64,000 nt of DNA from JADJXV01 sp046328995 (GTDB taxonomy: Bacteria; Bacteroidota; Ignavibacteria; Kapaibacteriales; UBA961): positions 186,001-250,000 of the forward strand of contig JAXLVN010000005.1 of the NCBI GenBank assembly GCA_046328995.1, in the 5' to 3' direction. Shown piece after piece: positions 8,524-17,912 of the stretch (position 1 is the stretch's first letter; each line of letters starts with the position of its first letter). The notes under the pieces are model-generated. The model searched no databases, had not been told where the DNA came from, and saw nothing but the letters and a program-made list of their open reading frames with translations. The position numbers and the translations under genes were made by a program.

Positions 8524-10359
8524 ATGGATACGGCTACAGTTTCTCTCGATACAGCACATTCGCATGGTGATGCACATTCGCATGATCATCATCATGAGCT
8601 GTCATTTATTCAGAAGTATATTTTTTCTACAGATCACAAAGTCATTGCGAAGCAATTTTTATTTACATCGCTTTTCTTTTTGATGGTCGGTGGATTAATG
8701 GCCTTGCTCATTCGCTGGCAATTAGCATATCCCGGTCAGGCAATTCCACTTATCGGTCAATTCTTACCTGATACGTGGGTAGCAGCCGGTGCCATTCAGC
8801 CGAATTTCTACGCACAGCTGTTGTCTATGCACGGCTCGATCATGATCTTCCTGGTTATCATTCCGTTGGCAGTTGGTGCCTTTGGTAATCAGTGTATTCC
8901 GCTGATGATTGGTACCGATGATATGGCGCTGCCGAAGCTGAACATGTATTCTTTTTGGTTAGTACCTCCTGCAGGTATGATTTTCTGTGCTGGATTTATG
9001 GTCGATGGTGGTGCAGCGGCTGCCGGTTGGACAAGTTATCCTACATTAGCACCTTTAGCAGGTACCGGACAGACATTATGGTTAGTCGGGCTCTTTTTGG
9101 TCGGTTTTTCTTCGATCATGGGTGCGGTAAATTACATCACGACGATTCTCAATAAACGTGCAAAGGGTATGCACATGTTCCGCATGCCTTTGACAGTATG
9201 GGCGCTGTTTATTACGGCAATTCTTATTACCCTCGGTACTCCTGTGCTTGCATCGGCAATCGCAATGCAATTCATGGATCAGTTCTTGCATACCAGCTTC
9301 TTCATGCCGGACAACTTAGTACATGCAAAACGTGCATTATATTCCGGAGGCGGACAGCCAATTCTTTGGCAGCACTTATTCTGGTTCTATTCTCATCCGG
9401 CTGTGTATATTATGATTTTGCCGGCTATGGGAATTGTATCTGATGTGATTTCAACCTTTTCCCGTAAGCCAATTTTCGGATATAAAGCCATGATTTTTGC
9501 AATTATGGGTATCGCGTTCTTAGGGTTTATTGTCTGGGGACACCACATGTTCCAATCCGGTATGAATCCGCTCTTAGGTACGACATTTATGCTCTCGACT
9601 ATTGTGATTGCCGTGCCATCTGCTATTAAGATTTTTAACTGGCTCGGTACACTCTGGAGGGGTAATATCAAATTCTCTTCCGCTCATTTAAATGCACTTG
9701 CTTTTGTTGCTACCTTTGTTATTGGCGGTCTTTCCGGTGTGTTTATGGCATCTGCTCCGGTTGATATTTACATTCATGACACATACTTTATTGTCGCTCA
9801 CATTCACTACGTGCTCTTTGGTGGGTCGCTTTTCGGAATCTTTGCCGGTATTTACTATTGGTTCCCTAAAATGTTCGGTAAAATGCTCAATGAGTCCTTG
9901 GGTCGCAAGCACTTCTATTGGTCATTTGTTTTCTTTAATCTCACGTTTTATCCGATGCATATTTTAGGTGTCGGCGGCCACATGAGAAGAGTCTATGACC
10001 CCTATGTCTATGACTTCTTGAAGCATTTCCAACCTATGAATCAGTTTATTTCTATCGCAGCATTTGTGCTTGGCGTATCTCAGTTTATCCTTCTCTTTAA
10101 TATCTTCTGGTCGCTTAAATACGGAAAGAAAGCTCCGCGTAACCCGTGGGGAGCCAACTCATTAGAGTGGGCAGCTCCTCCGCTGCCGGGTCATGGTAAT
10201 TTTGATATGGATATCACGGTCTATCGTGGACCATACGAATATTCTCATCCGGACAGACAGTCTGATTACTGGCCACAATGGGAAGCGCCCAGCACAGCAG
10301 AAAACAGTGACGGCATGACGGAAGAGACGACGAAGCACGATTCACACGGTCATCATTGA
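8524..10359 (+). CDS. ctaD: Cytochrome c oxidase subunit I, A2-type heme-copper oxidase
   Basis: A 611-residue catalytic subunit with 12 membrane helices that reduces oxygen to water and pumps protons. Visible ligands are His103 in LLSMHGSIMIF (heme a), His291 of the CuB site cross-linked to Tyr295, His340-His341 (GHHMFQSG, CuB), and His426 and His428 in AHIHYVLFGG (hemes a3 and a). The helix VI motif is YSHPAVY rather than GHPEVY. It therefore lacks the D-channel glutamate and belongs to the A2 subfamily, in which the Tyr-Ser pair replaces it. The N-terminus is unusually rich in His (HSHGDAHSHDHHHE) and the C-terminus ends HDSHGHH. The start is the ATG at 8524. Confidence 0.97.
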   Translation: MDTATVSLDTAHSHGDAHSHDHHHELSFIQKYIFSTDHKVIAKQFLFTSLFFLMVGGLMALLIRWQLAYPGQAIPLIGQFLPDTWVAAGAIQPNFYAQLLSMHGSIMIFLVIIPLAVGAFGNQCIPLMIGTDDMALPKLNMYSFWLVPPAGMIFCAGFMVDGGAAAAGWTSYPTLAPLAGTGQTLWLVGLFLVGFSSIMGAVNYITTILNKRAKGMHMFRMPLTVWALFITAILITLGTPVLASAIAMQFMDQFLHTSFFMPDNLVHAKRALYSGGGQPILWQHLFWFYSHPAVYIMILPAMGIVSDVISTFSRKPIFGYKAMIFAIMGIAFLGFIVWGHHMFQSGMNPLLGTTFMLSTIVIAVPSAIKIFNWLGTLWRGNIKFSSAHLNALAFVATFVIGGLSGVFMASAPVDIYIHDTYFIVAHIHYVLFGGSLFGIFAGIYYWFPKMFGKMLNESLGRKHFYWSFVFFNLTFYPMHILGVGGHMRRVYDPYVYDFLKHFQPMNQFISIAAFVLGVSQFILLFNIFWSLKYGKKAPRNPWGANSLEWAAPPLPGHGNFDMDITVYRGPYEYSHPDRQSDYWPQWEAPSTAENSDGMTEETTKHDSHGHH

Positions 10360-10369
10360 TTTGAATTCG

Positions 10370-11356
10370 ATGAATCCTTATCGCCGAATACACAAGTTTA
10401 GTCTATTATTAGCGACATGTACGTTGATTCTCCTCACATTAGGAGGTCTCGTCCATAGTACAGGGTCAGGTCTGTCGGTGCCGGATTGGCCGACAACCTA
10501 CGGACAGAATATGTTTACATACCCGGTCCATGAGTGGACAGGAGGTATTAAGTACGAGCACGGTCACAGACTTTTTGCATCGTTTGTTGGATTTTTGATG
10601 ATTGTTGAGCTAATCTGGCTCTGGAGAATTGAAAAGACAGCTTCGACGAAGTTCTTACGATCAATAGCAGTTATAGCGTTAGCTGCAGTTTGTGTGCAAG
10701 GCGTACTCGGTGGGTTGACGGTTCTCTTTCAGCTGCCGACAGCGATTTCTGCTTCTCATGGGTTGCTGGCGCAATTGTTTCTGATAATGACAGTGTTGCT
10801 TACAATTGCTACATCGGACACATGGCAGAATTTTTCCGGCTCAAAAGCTGTGATACCTGCGTCGTCAAGGACATTGTTTGCAGTGACGTTCGCGTTTACA
10901 TTTGTACAGATATTTTTAGGCGCTCTCACACGGCATACGTATAGTGGGCTTGCAATTCCGGACTTCCCGCTTGCGTTCGGCAAAGTTATTCCGGATTTCT
11001 CACTTTATAATTATCAGGTAGTGATTCATTACCTTCATCGGGTGGGAGCGGTACTGCTGAGTATATTATCGATAACGCAATTAGTGGTCATCATACGTGG
11101 AGGAGATGCCTTTGCGCGACTTCGCAAGCCAATGATTGCAGCCGTTGTGCTGATAGCCGTGCAAATTACCCTTGGCGGACTGATTGTGCTGACAGTGCGG
11201 GAAGTGGTGCCGAATACGCTTCATGTGACAGTAGGTTCGTTACTTCTTATATGCCATGCAATTACATGGTTTTATTCTTTGAAATATTTTGATACACCGG
11301 CTCGTAGCTACCAAACAGTGCAGGTTGAGAATCCAAGTTTGGATAAGTTGTACTAA
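10370..11356 (+). CDS. ctaA: Heme A synthase (CtaA/Cox15)
   Basis: A 328-residue membrane protein of about eight helices that oxidises the heme O C8 methyl group to formyl, making heme A for the oxidase. GGLVHSTGSGLSVPDWPTTYGQ near the N-terminus, HGHRLFASFVG, TRHTYSGLAIPDFP and HYLHRVGA carry the conserved histidines and the duplicated four-helix layout of the family. The ATG at 10370 is preferred over the TTG at 10361; the stop of ctaD is 10 nt upstream. It sits directly between ctaD and ctaB, so heme A supply is coupled to oxidase synthesis. Confidence 0.94.
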   Translation: MNPYRRIHKFSLLLATCTLILLTLGGLVHSTGSGLSVPDWPTTYGQNMFTYPVHEWTGGIKYEHGHRLFASFVGFLMIVELIWLWRIEKTASTKFLRSIAVIALAAVCVQGVLGGLTVLFQLPTAISASHGLLAQLFLIMTVLLTIATSDTWQNFSGSKAVIPASSRTLFAVTFAFTFVQIFLGALTRHTYSGLAIPDFPLAFGKVIPDFSLYNYQVVIHYLHRVGAVLLSILSITQLVVIIRGGDAFARLRKPMIAAVVLIAVQITLGGLIVLTVREVVPNTLHVTVGSLLLICHAITWFYSLKYFDTPARSYQTVQVENPSLDKLY

Positions 11357-11362
11357 GATTTG

Positions 11363-12238
11363 ATGAACAAATTAATCGCTTATTACAATCTGACCAAGCC
11401 AGGAATTACGCGGATGGTAATTCTGACGACGACGGTAGGGTATTATCTGGCAATACCGACAGCCACGATAGAGTATTTTGGTGCTCTTGAGCATCTGATG
11501 CGACTGATGATGACGGTAATAGGGTCAACTCTGATTTGCGGTGGTAGCTGTGTTCTAAATAATTACATCGAGCGTGATATTGATAAGCTGATGAAGCGCA
11601 CGATGAATAGGGCAATGGCGACAGGCGAGATATCAGCGGGAAGCGGACTGGTGTATGGAGTGTTTCTTTCGGTGTTGGGCGGTGTAACGCTTTGGTTTAT
11701 TAATCCGTTAACATTTGTCCTGGCGCTTGCTACCTGGATATCGTATGTGGTGATATATACTCCTCTTAAGAGGGTAAGCAAGATATCACTTTTTATTGGG
11801 GCGATTCCGGGCGCGCTGCCGATGCTAGGTGGATGGACAGCATACAGAAATTCCATTGATACACCCGCGCTGATGCTTTTTGCGATAATGTTTATCTGGC
11901 AATTGCCGCATTTTCTGTCGCTTTCGTGGATGTATAAGAAAGATTACGAACGTGGCGGCTTCGCAATGACGGCGGTGAGTGATGAGACAGGGAAGAGTAT
12001 CAGTATGGAAACGTTGATATACTGCCTGCTTTTGCTCCCGGTATCATTGGGATTGTGGAAGTCAGGAGTAGTGGGAAGTATCTATGCAGTCGGGGCAGTG
12101 ATTCTTAGCGGTGTGTTTATTTACTTTGCTGTGAAGTTTCGAAAAAATCCCTCTCATGAAAATGCTCGTGCAACGCTTCTAGCATCATATTTCTTCCTGA
12201 CAACGCTGATGATTCTGATGTTTTTTGACAAGGTGTAG
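11363..12238 (+). CDS. ctaB: Protoheme IX farnesyltransferase (heme O synthase)
   Basis: A 291-residue UbiA-superfamily membrane prenyltransferase that adds farnesyl to heme B, the step before CtaA. The N-terminus YYNLTKPGITRMVILTT and the aspartate motif NNYIERDIDKLMKRT (about 65-80) are diagnostic; the second motif region is in SWMYKKDYERGGFAM. The ATG at 11363 lies 6 nt after the stop of ctaA, indicating translational coupling; an upstream TTG at 11360 overlaps it. Some family members are named cyoE. The assignment is secure. Confidence 0.95.
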   Translation: MNKLIAYYNLTKPGITRMVILTTTVGYYLAIPTATIEYFGALEHLMRLMMTVIGSTLICGGSCVLNNYIERDIDKLMKRTMNRAMATGEISAGSGLVYGVFLSVLGGVTLWFINPLTFVLALATWISYVVIYTPLKRVSKISLFIGAIPGALPMLGGWTAYRNSIDTPALMLFAIMFIWQLPHFLSLSWMYKKDYERGGFAMTAVSDETGKSISMETLIYCLLLLPVSLGLWKSGVVGSIYAVGAVILSGVFIYFAVKFRKNPSHENARATLLASYFFLTTLMILMFFDKV

Positions 12239-12283
12239 TTTATTTACAATACGATAATTTTATAGATTTACTAAGGTTACTAT

Positions 12284-12883
12284 ATGTCTTCTGGACTTTC
12301 ATTGGCTCACGAACCCAATTCCGGGGTGCCGCACGGAAAACTAGCGATGTGGATATTTCTCGCATCGGAAATTATGTTCTTTAGCGGTTTTTTCGGTGCC
12401 TTTATCGTACTCCGTAATTCCAATTTGGAGATGTTTTCGCACTCTGCGTCTGAGTTAAATCCATACCTGGCTTTGCTCAATACATTTGTACTTATTGGCA
12501 GCTCACTGACAATGGCTCTCGCTATTCTTAATTTACAACGTGGTAATAAAAAGAATTATCAGTTGTTTATGGGAATTACCATCCTCTGCGGATTTATCTT
12601 CTTGGTCGTCAAAACGATAGAATATTCTACAAAATTCGGTCACGGAATTTTCCCGCATACGAATGTCTTTTTTGCCTTCTATTTTATGATGACCGGATTC
12701 CACGCATTGCACGTGATTCTGGGATTGATTCCGATGATTTTCATGCTTTCTAAGTCCTTTACAAAAGCAGGATACAACAAGCCCGTGAAAGTCGAAACGC
12801 TTGGGCTTTACTGGCACTTTGTGGATTTGGTATGGATCTTCCTCTTCCCGATTTTGTATCTTATTTTTCCGGCACATCATTAA
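12284..12883 (+). CDS. coxC: Cytochrome c oxidase subunit III
   Basis: A 199-residue, five-helix heme-copper oxidase subunit III that stabilises proton uptake and the catalytic subunit. Family signatures are GKLAMWIFLASEIMFFSGFF near the N-terminus, FFAFYFMMTGFHALHVILG, and the last helix YWHFVDLVWIFLFPILYL. The length fits the five-helix form seen in ACIII-associated oxidases, which lack the first two helices of the mitochondrial protein. It ends in PAHH. The ATG at 12284 follows ctaB by 45 nt, and coxD starts 20 nt later. Confidence 0.95.
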   Translation: MSSGLSLAHEPNSGVPHGKLAMWIFLASEIMFFSGFFGAFIVLRNSNLEMFSHSASELNPYLALLNTFVLIGSSLTMALAILNLQRGNKKNYQLFMGITILCGFIFLVVKTIEYSTKFGHGIFPHTNVFFAFYFMMTGFHALHVILGLIPMIFMLSKSFTKAGYNKPVKVETLGLYWHFVDLVWIFLFPILYLIFPAHH

Positions 12884-12903
12884 TTTAAACGAAAGAAAAA
12901 ATT

Positions 12904-13212
12904 ATGGAACATCATGATCATCCGGCGCCCGAGGTAATGATTAAACAGTATATTAAGATTGCGCTTGTGCTGTTTATTCTTACGGTGTTAACTCTTGTAG
13001 CATCGTGGAATTGGATACCGGCAGGCTGGGGCGAACTCGGCTCAACTATTCATATTATGGTCGGTTTGCTGATTGCATTGGTCAAAGCAGCAATGGTTAT
13101 CTACATTTTCATGCACATCAAGTTTGACAATAAGTTCTTGCGTGCATTTATATTTGTGCCATTGTTTCTCTTTACGGTTCTCTCGTTTGCACTGAATGTA
13201 CTCGGACCGTAA
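12904..13212 (+). CDS. coxD: Cytochrome c oxidase subunit IV, prokaryotic type
   Basis: A 102-residue protein with three predicted membrane helices, as in the prokaryotic subunit IV family (COX4_pro). It starts MEHHDHPAPEVMIKQYIKIA, another His-rich terminus in this cluster, and contains the family-like HIMVGLLIALVKAAMVIYIF and FMHIKFDNKFLRAFIF segments. It probably assists assembly or stability of subunit I near the CuB site. Its position right after coxC and before the SCO chaperone agrees with oxidase gene order in related bacteria. Confidence 0.9.
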   Translation: MEHHDHPAPEVMIKQYIKIALVLFILTVLTLVASWNWIPAGWGELGSTIHIMVGLLIALVKAAMVIYIFMHIKFDNKFLRAFIFVPLFLFTVLSFALNVLGP

Positions 13213-13216
13213 TTCA

Positions 13217-13822
13217 ATGAAAAATAAAGTATATGGTATCGCACTTTGGTGCGGTATTCTTTTGATTGCTGTGTTCTCGGGATGTACGAAACACGATACA
13301 AAACGTGAAGCAGGGAAGCCGGTGTTGAATTTACCGGTTATAAAGCCCGCACCGTATATATCTGGAGTGAACTTCGACGGGAAGCAGGTGACCTCGGAGG
13401 CATTGAACGGCAAGTATTGGCTTGCGAGCTTTATGTTTACCAGTTGCGGTGATATTTGTCCACGGCTTAATTCTCAGATAAGTGCGTTATTCGGTGAATT
13501 TAAAGAGTATCAGGATTTGAAATTCGTATCAATAAGTGTCGATCCCGAAAATGATACGCAAGAAGTACTCAAAAAATACGCAGAGCGGTACGGAGCAAAA
13601 CCGGATAAGTGGTATTTCCTTCGTATGCCGATAGATACGGTGAAAAACCTTTCCCTTGAAGGATTTCGGATTGCGACACTAGATGCTCCGCTCTCGCACA
13701 GTAAGCGAATTGTATTGGTTGATAATGCAGGGCAAATACGCGGATACTATGATGGTTTAGAGCGTGAAGATGTCGAAAAATTGCGGCAGGTCTTGCATTC
13801 GATACTGCCACCAAATAAATAG
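13217..13822 (+). CDS. sco: SCO1/SenC-family copper chaperone lipoprotein
   Basis: A 201-residue thioredoxin-fold protein that delivers copper to CuA in subunit II. The ATG at 13217 gives a signal peptide ending in FSGC (Cys24), so it is probably membrane anchored in the periplasm; an upstream ATG at 13196 overlaps coxD and disrupts this signal. Copper ligands are visible: C77 and C81 in TSCGDICPRL (CxxxC) and His161 in LSHSKR. The FVSISVDPENDTQEVL segment is typical of the family. It lies 4 nt after coxD, consistent with co-expression with the oxidase it matures. Confidence 0.94.
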   Translation: MKNKVYGIALWCGILLIAVFSGCTKHDTKREAGKPVLNLPVIKPAPYISGVNFDGKQVTSEALNGKYWLASFMFTSCGDICPRLNSQISALFGEFKEYQDLKFVSISVDPENDTQEVLKKYAERYGAKPDKWYFLRMPIDTVKNLSLEGFRIATLDAPLSHSKRIVLVDNAGQIRGYYDGLEREDVEKLRQVLHSILPPNK

Positions 13823-13833
13823 TCGGAGGACTT

Positions 13834-14088
13834 ATGCATAAAATTACAAAAACGGTTTTGATTATAGTAGGTGCGCTGCTTCTCAACTCTACAAATGCTC
13901 TCAATGCATGTCCGAATTGCAAAGAGGCCTTTGAAAAAGGTTCGGCAGGTGCAGCAATCGGTGAAGGTTATTCTCTCAGTGTTCTGTTTATGATTTCAAT
14001 AATGGTAAGCGTCCTGTTCGGATTTTCCTTCCGCATTTATTATACAATGAGGAAGAAAGAGCTATCCTCAACAAATATTGTCTCTTAA
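13834..14088 (+). CDS. Small membrane protein with CPNC motif, unknown function
   Basis: An 84-residue protein with a cleavable-looking N-terminal signal (to about residue 25), a CPNCKEAFEKG motif just after it, and one strong membrane helix at about 47-70, followed by a basic cytoplasmic tail. The CxxC would face the periplasm and could bind a metal or undergo thiol exchange. The gene fits between the SCO chaperone (11 nt) and actA (23 nt), at the junction of the oxidase and ACIII gene sets, so a role in metal or heme-related assembly or as a small subunit is plausible. That is inference only; no family was firmly recognised. The coding call is supported by a good start and tight operon spacing. 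Confidence 0.75.
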   Translation: MHKITKTVLIIVGALLLNSTNALNACPNCKEAFEKGSAGAAIGEGYSLSVLFMISIMVSVLFGFSFRIYYTMRKKELSSTNIVS

Positions 14089-14111
14089 TTTCAAACTCGA
14101 AGGTAACAACT

Positions 14112-14840
14112 ATGTTTTCTCAGGAAATTGACAGAAAAATCAAGAAAATATCGCTTATCGTGCTGACTTGTGCCGGTATTGCGTTTGTAATCGGGTATTT
14201 CGGATTCCACAACCGGGTAACGGATGTCGGATATCGCCCGACGCAACCGGTACCATTTTCGCACAAAATCCACTCCGGTACAAATGGCATTAAGTGTATG
14301 TATTGCCATACGTCTGTCGAGACATCGGCGCATTCTCCCGTGCCATCGACGAGCACCTGTATTAATTGCCATATTGCGGTGAAAGCAGATAGTCCGAAGC
14401 TAAAGCTTGTCCGTGAAAGCAATGAAAATAATACGCCAATTGCCTGGAAGAGAATCCATTATCTGCCGGATTATGTGCATTTCGATCACAGCCGCCATAT
14501 TCGTTCACAGATTGACTGTGCATCCTGCCATGGCAAAATTGAAACGATGGGTGTCGTTTCTCAATTCAAGCCGATGAACATGGGCTTCTGTCTTGACTGC
14601 CATCGTAATCCGGTCGCTAATATTATCCCTGCCCGTCCGATTTCCGGTATCTTTACCGGTATTAAAGCCACAGCATATGATTCGACAGCGAAAGCAATCT
14701 TAGCCAATAACATTGAGCCGACGACGAAGCCGCAATTTGGATCCTTTATGAGTGAAATTCCAAAGCAAGAAGTGGAAGGAATTCCAACGCCGAAGCATCC
14801 CGGTATTGGTCCTGAAAACTGCTCAACATGCCATCATTAA
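14112..14840 (+). CDS. actA: Alternative complex III subunit ActA, pentaheme cytochrome c
   Basis: A 242-residue subunit with an N-terminal membrane anchor (about 13-32) and five CxxCH heme-attachment sites: CMYCH, CINCH, CASCH, CLDCH and CSTCH, the last at the very C-terminus. Five hemes and this length match ActA, which relays electrons from the iron-sulfur subunit ActB towards the monoheme ActE. The segment YRPTQPVPFSHKIHSG is typical of the family. It is the first gene of the complete actABCDEF set. The assignment is secure. Confidence 0.96.
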   Translation: MFSQEIDRKIKKISLIVLTCAGIAFVIGYFGFHNRVTDVGYRPTQPVPFSHKIHSGTNGIKCMYCHTSVETSAHSPVPSTSTCINCHIAVKADSPKLKLVRESNENNTPIAWKRIHYLPDYVHFDHSRHIRSQIDCASCHGKIETMGVVSQFKPMNMGFCLDCHRNPVANIIPARPISGIFTGIKATAYDSTAKAILANNIEPTTKPQFGSFMSEIPKQEVEGIPTPKHPGIGPENCSTCHH

Positions 14841-14885
14841 TTAAATTACGAACACAAGACGTTAAATTTTCAAGAGATTAAACGA

Positions 14886-17867
14886 ATGTCAAATTCTCTA
14901 CTTTCAGGCGGTAAACGATATTGGAAAAGTTCAGATGAATTTCTGCTTGGCGACAATCAACTGAATACTCATCAAGAGTTTTCAGCCGATTACGACAAAC
15001 CTCCGGTGTTTGAATCGCCCGTGACACGCCGTACTTTTATGGCGCTTCTTTCTGCTTCCATGGCAGTTGGTGCTGCCGCTTGTCGTCGTCCGGACCATAA
15101 ACTGGTACCGACGGTAAAAGCGGTCGAGTACAGAACTCCCGGAATTCCGAATTATTACACAACCGTCTATCAAAATGGCAATGCAGCCATTGGGTTATTG
15201 GTCAAAACGACTGAAGGTCGTCCGATCAAAATTGACGGTAACGATCAACATTCTGCTTCGATGGGTGTATCGTCGTCGAGAATGCAGGCATCGTTACTTT
15301 CGCTCTATGACCCTGACAGAGTGCTGCGTCGCCCGAGAATAAAAGGCGGGGACTCATCGGTCAATAATGCGATAGCAACGATTGCTGATGCCTGTAAAGC
15401 CGCAATGGCAGAAGGGAAGTCCGTCCGTGTGCTCATGCATGAACACAGCTCGCCGAGTTTATCTGCACTTATTGCCGAAATCGAAGGCAAGATTCCAACC
15501 TTGAAATTTGTGACCGTTCCGACTACGATTGCCGATGGGACAGCAGCAGCGAACGCAGCTATCCTTGGCATTGACGGAGAAATCGTGCCGAATTTGTCGA
15601 AAGCCGATGTTATCGTTTCCGTTGATGCAGATATCTTAGGGACCGACAAAAATGCAGTCTATCATATCCGTAATTTTTCGGCTATGCGCAAGCCTACCCG
15701 GAAGAATCCGGTCATGAATACACTCGTTGCCGTCGAGTCGATGATGTCGCTCACCGGTGCCAATGCCGATTACCGTTTTCCGGTTGCTCCCGCAGAATTT
15801 GAAAATGTTCTGGCAAGTATTCTCAAAGAAGTTCTTGCAGCTAAAGGAACATCCGCCGTGGGTGCTGGAGTGGCTGCAGCCGTCTCTTCAGCGTCAAATC
15901 CTCATGGTAAAAAAATTGCTGAAATGCTTATCAAAGCAGGTGATAAAGGTGTCGTTCTTGCCGGAGGGCATCTGACTGCCAATGCCAATGCAATGGCATT
16001 ATGCATTAATTTGACCCTGGGTTCGGTTGGTGCCGACAAAGCCCTCGATAATGGACACATCCTCCCGAATAGCGGTGTCAAGTCCACAGCAATCAACGCG
16101 TTGCGTGCAGATCTCAAAGCCAAAAACGTAGGCGTCGCGATTTTTGCAGATGTCAATCCAGAGTATTCCGGTGATCGTGATATGAAAGCGCTCATCGCCG
16201 GCATTGCAAAGCGTGTATCGCTCTCCCAATATGCAGATGAAACGAGCGAAATCTGCTCGATTACCCTGCCGACTACTCATTATCTTGAAGCTTGGGGCGA
16301 TGCTGTATCATTTGACGGCACTCTTGCGCTACAGCAGCCAATGATAGCGCCACTGAATGAATCCTCGATTTCTATTCCCGACGCATTGATGCAGATCGCC
16401 AAGGCAGTGAATCCTGAGCTCTTTGCAACCACTGCAACGTATTATGATTATGTGCGCGCACGCCATCAGGCAGCGCTGCCGAATCAAGCTGAGTGGGAGC
16501 TGGCTCTCCAAAACGGAGTGGTCAAGACGTCTGCTCCTCTACAAGCCGGTGCAGTATCCGTAAATCAATCCGCCGCAGCACAGTGGTCCATGAAAAGTAA
16601 CGCTGCAATGGCCGGTAAGACTATGCTACATATTCACTTGTCGCCGAACGTCAACGATGGTGACATGGCCAATAACGGTTGGATGCAAGAATTACCGAAT
16701 CCGGTAACCAAAGTAACCTGGGGAAATGTGGCAGCAATGAGCAGTAAAACAGCCGCAGCGATGAATGCAAAAATCGGCGATATCGTTCGTATTACAACAG
16801 CAAACGGAGCCGTCGAACTACCGACATTAATCCAAGAAGGTATGGCAGATGATGTCGTATCGGTAATGACCGGCTATGGTCGTACAGCAGGCGGACAAGT
16901 CATGAAATCAGTCGGCGGAAATGTCTATAAATTACTTGGAGCCGGTGAGTCACTTGGATATCTCGCTGTCACTGTCGAAAAGACCGGTGCCAATGAAACA
17001 ATTGCTATAACTCAGGGACATAACACTATCGATGGTCGTGACATTGTTCGCGACTTTACTTTGGCTGAATTTGCTTCCGGGCACATGGAAGAAGAGCATC
17101 CGCTCATCCCGCATGACCTTAGTATCGTAGATAGTTATGAATACAAAGGACACCGTTGGGGTATGACCATCGATATGTCGGCATGTATCGGCTGTAATGC
17201 TTGTACGACGGCATGTCAGGCTGAAAATAATATTCCGGCTGTAGGTAAAGATCAGGTTATCAAGGGACGCGAAATGCACTGGATTCGCCTAGATCGGTAT
17301 TATTCGACCGATAAAGAGGGGAATGTCGAAACACTCTTCCAGCCTATGCTTTGCCAGCACTGTGAAAATGCTCCGTGCGAGAATGTTTGCCCGGTTGCCG
17401 CGACGACACACAGTCCGGAAGGCTTGAATGAAATGACGTATAACCGTTGTGTGGGAACACGGTACTGCCTTAATAACTGTCCATATAAAGTTCGTCGCTT
17501 CAACTTCCTCAACTGGCACAAGAATGACAAAACGCCGATGGATCTGGTCTTCAATCCTGATGTTACGGTTCGTATGCGCGGTATCATGGAAAAATGTACG
17601 TTCTGTGTACAAAGAATCAACGAAGCGAAATTCCATGCTAAAGACCATGGTCGCAGCAGAGTGAAGGATGGGGAAGTAATCACAGCATGTCAGCAGGCAT
17701 GTCCGGCCGGCGCGATTATCTTTGGTGATATGAACGACAAGACAAGCCGCGTGTATCTCTCCAAGAATACAGATGACCGTAAGTTCAGAGTATTAGAAGA
17801 GTTGAACGTACGACCTTCGATTACTTATCATGGAAAAATTCGTAATAAAGTAGAACATAAAGCATAA
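14886..17867 (+). CDS. actB: Alternative complex III subunit ActB, molybdopterin-oxidoreductase-like and Fe-S protein
   Basis: A 993-residue fusion. Residues 1 to about 740 resemble a molybdopterin oxidoreductase but in this family carry no cofactor. A ferredoxin-like domain follows with CIGCNACTTAC (about 766), CQHCENAPCENVC (about 823), CVGTRYCLNNC (about 855) and CTFC...CQQAC (about 904-940). The third motif has only three cysteines (Thr replaces one), as expected for the [3Fe-4S] cluster near the quinol site. Near the N-terminus, TRRTFMALLSASMAV resembles a Tat signal and is followed by GAAAC (Cys66), a possible lipidation site. It faces the periplasm and binds ActC, taking menaquinol electrons. 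Confidence 0.96.
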   Translation: MSNSLLSGGKRYWKSSDEFLLGDNQLNTHQEFSADYDKPPVFESPVTRRTFMALLSASMAVGAAACRRPDHKLVPTVKAVEYRTPGIPNYYTTVYQNGNAAIGLLVKTTEGRPIKIDGNDQHSASMGVSSSRMQASLLSLYDPDRVLRRPRIKGGDSSVNNAIATIADACKAAMAEGKSVRVLMHEHSSPSLSALIAEIEGKIPTLKFVTVPTTIADGTAAANAAILGIDGEIVPNLSKADVIVSVDADILGTDKNAVYHIRNFSAMRKPTRKNPVMNTLVAVESMMSLTGANADYRFPVAPAEFENVLASILKEVLAAKGTSAVGAGVAAAVSSASNPHGKKIAEMLIKAGDKGVVLAGGHLTANANAMALCINLTLGSVGADKALDNGHILPNSGVKSTAINALRADLKAKNVGVAIFADVNPEYSGDRDMKALIAGIAKRVSLSQYADETSEICSITLPTTHYLEAWGDAVSFDGTLALQQPMIAPLNESSISIPDALMQIAKAVNPELFATTATYYDYVRARHQAALPNQAEWELALQNGVVKTSAPLQAGAVSVNQSAAAQWSMKSNAAMAGKTMLHIHLSPNVNDGDMANNGWMQELPNPVTKVTWGNVAAMSSKTAAAMNAKIGDIVRITTANGAVELPTLIQEGMADDVVSVMTGYGRTAGGQVMKSVGGNVYKLLGAGESLGYLAVTVEKTGANETIAITQGHNTIDGRDIVRDFTLAEFASGHMEEEHPLIPHDLSIVDSYEYKGHRWGMTIDMSACIGCNACTTACQAENNIPAVGKDQVIKGREMHWIRLDRYYSTDKEGNVETLFQPMLCQHCENAPCENVCPVAATTHSPEGLNEMTYNRCVGTRYCLNNCPYKVRRFNFLNWHKNDKTPMDLVFNPDVTVRMRGIMEKCTFCVQRINEAKFHAKDHGRSRVKDGEVITACQQACPAGAIIFGDMNDKTSRVYLSKNTDDRKFRVLEELNVRPSITYHGKIRNKVEHKA

Positions 17868-17912
17868 AAATCAATAATTGCCATTGTTTGGAAACAAACG
17901 TAGGAAAGATAC

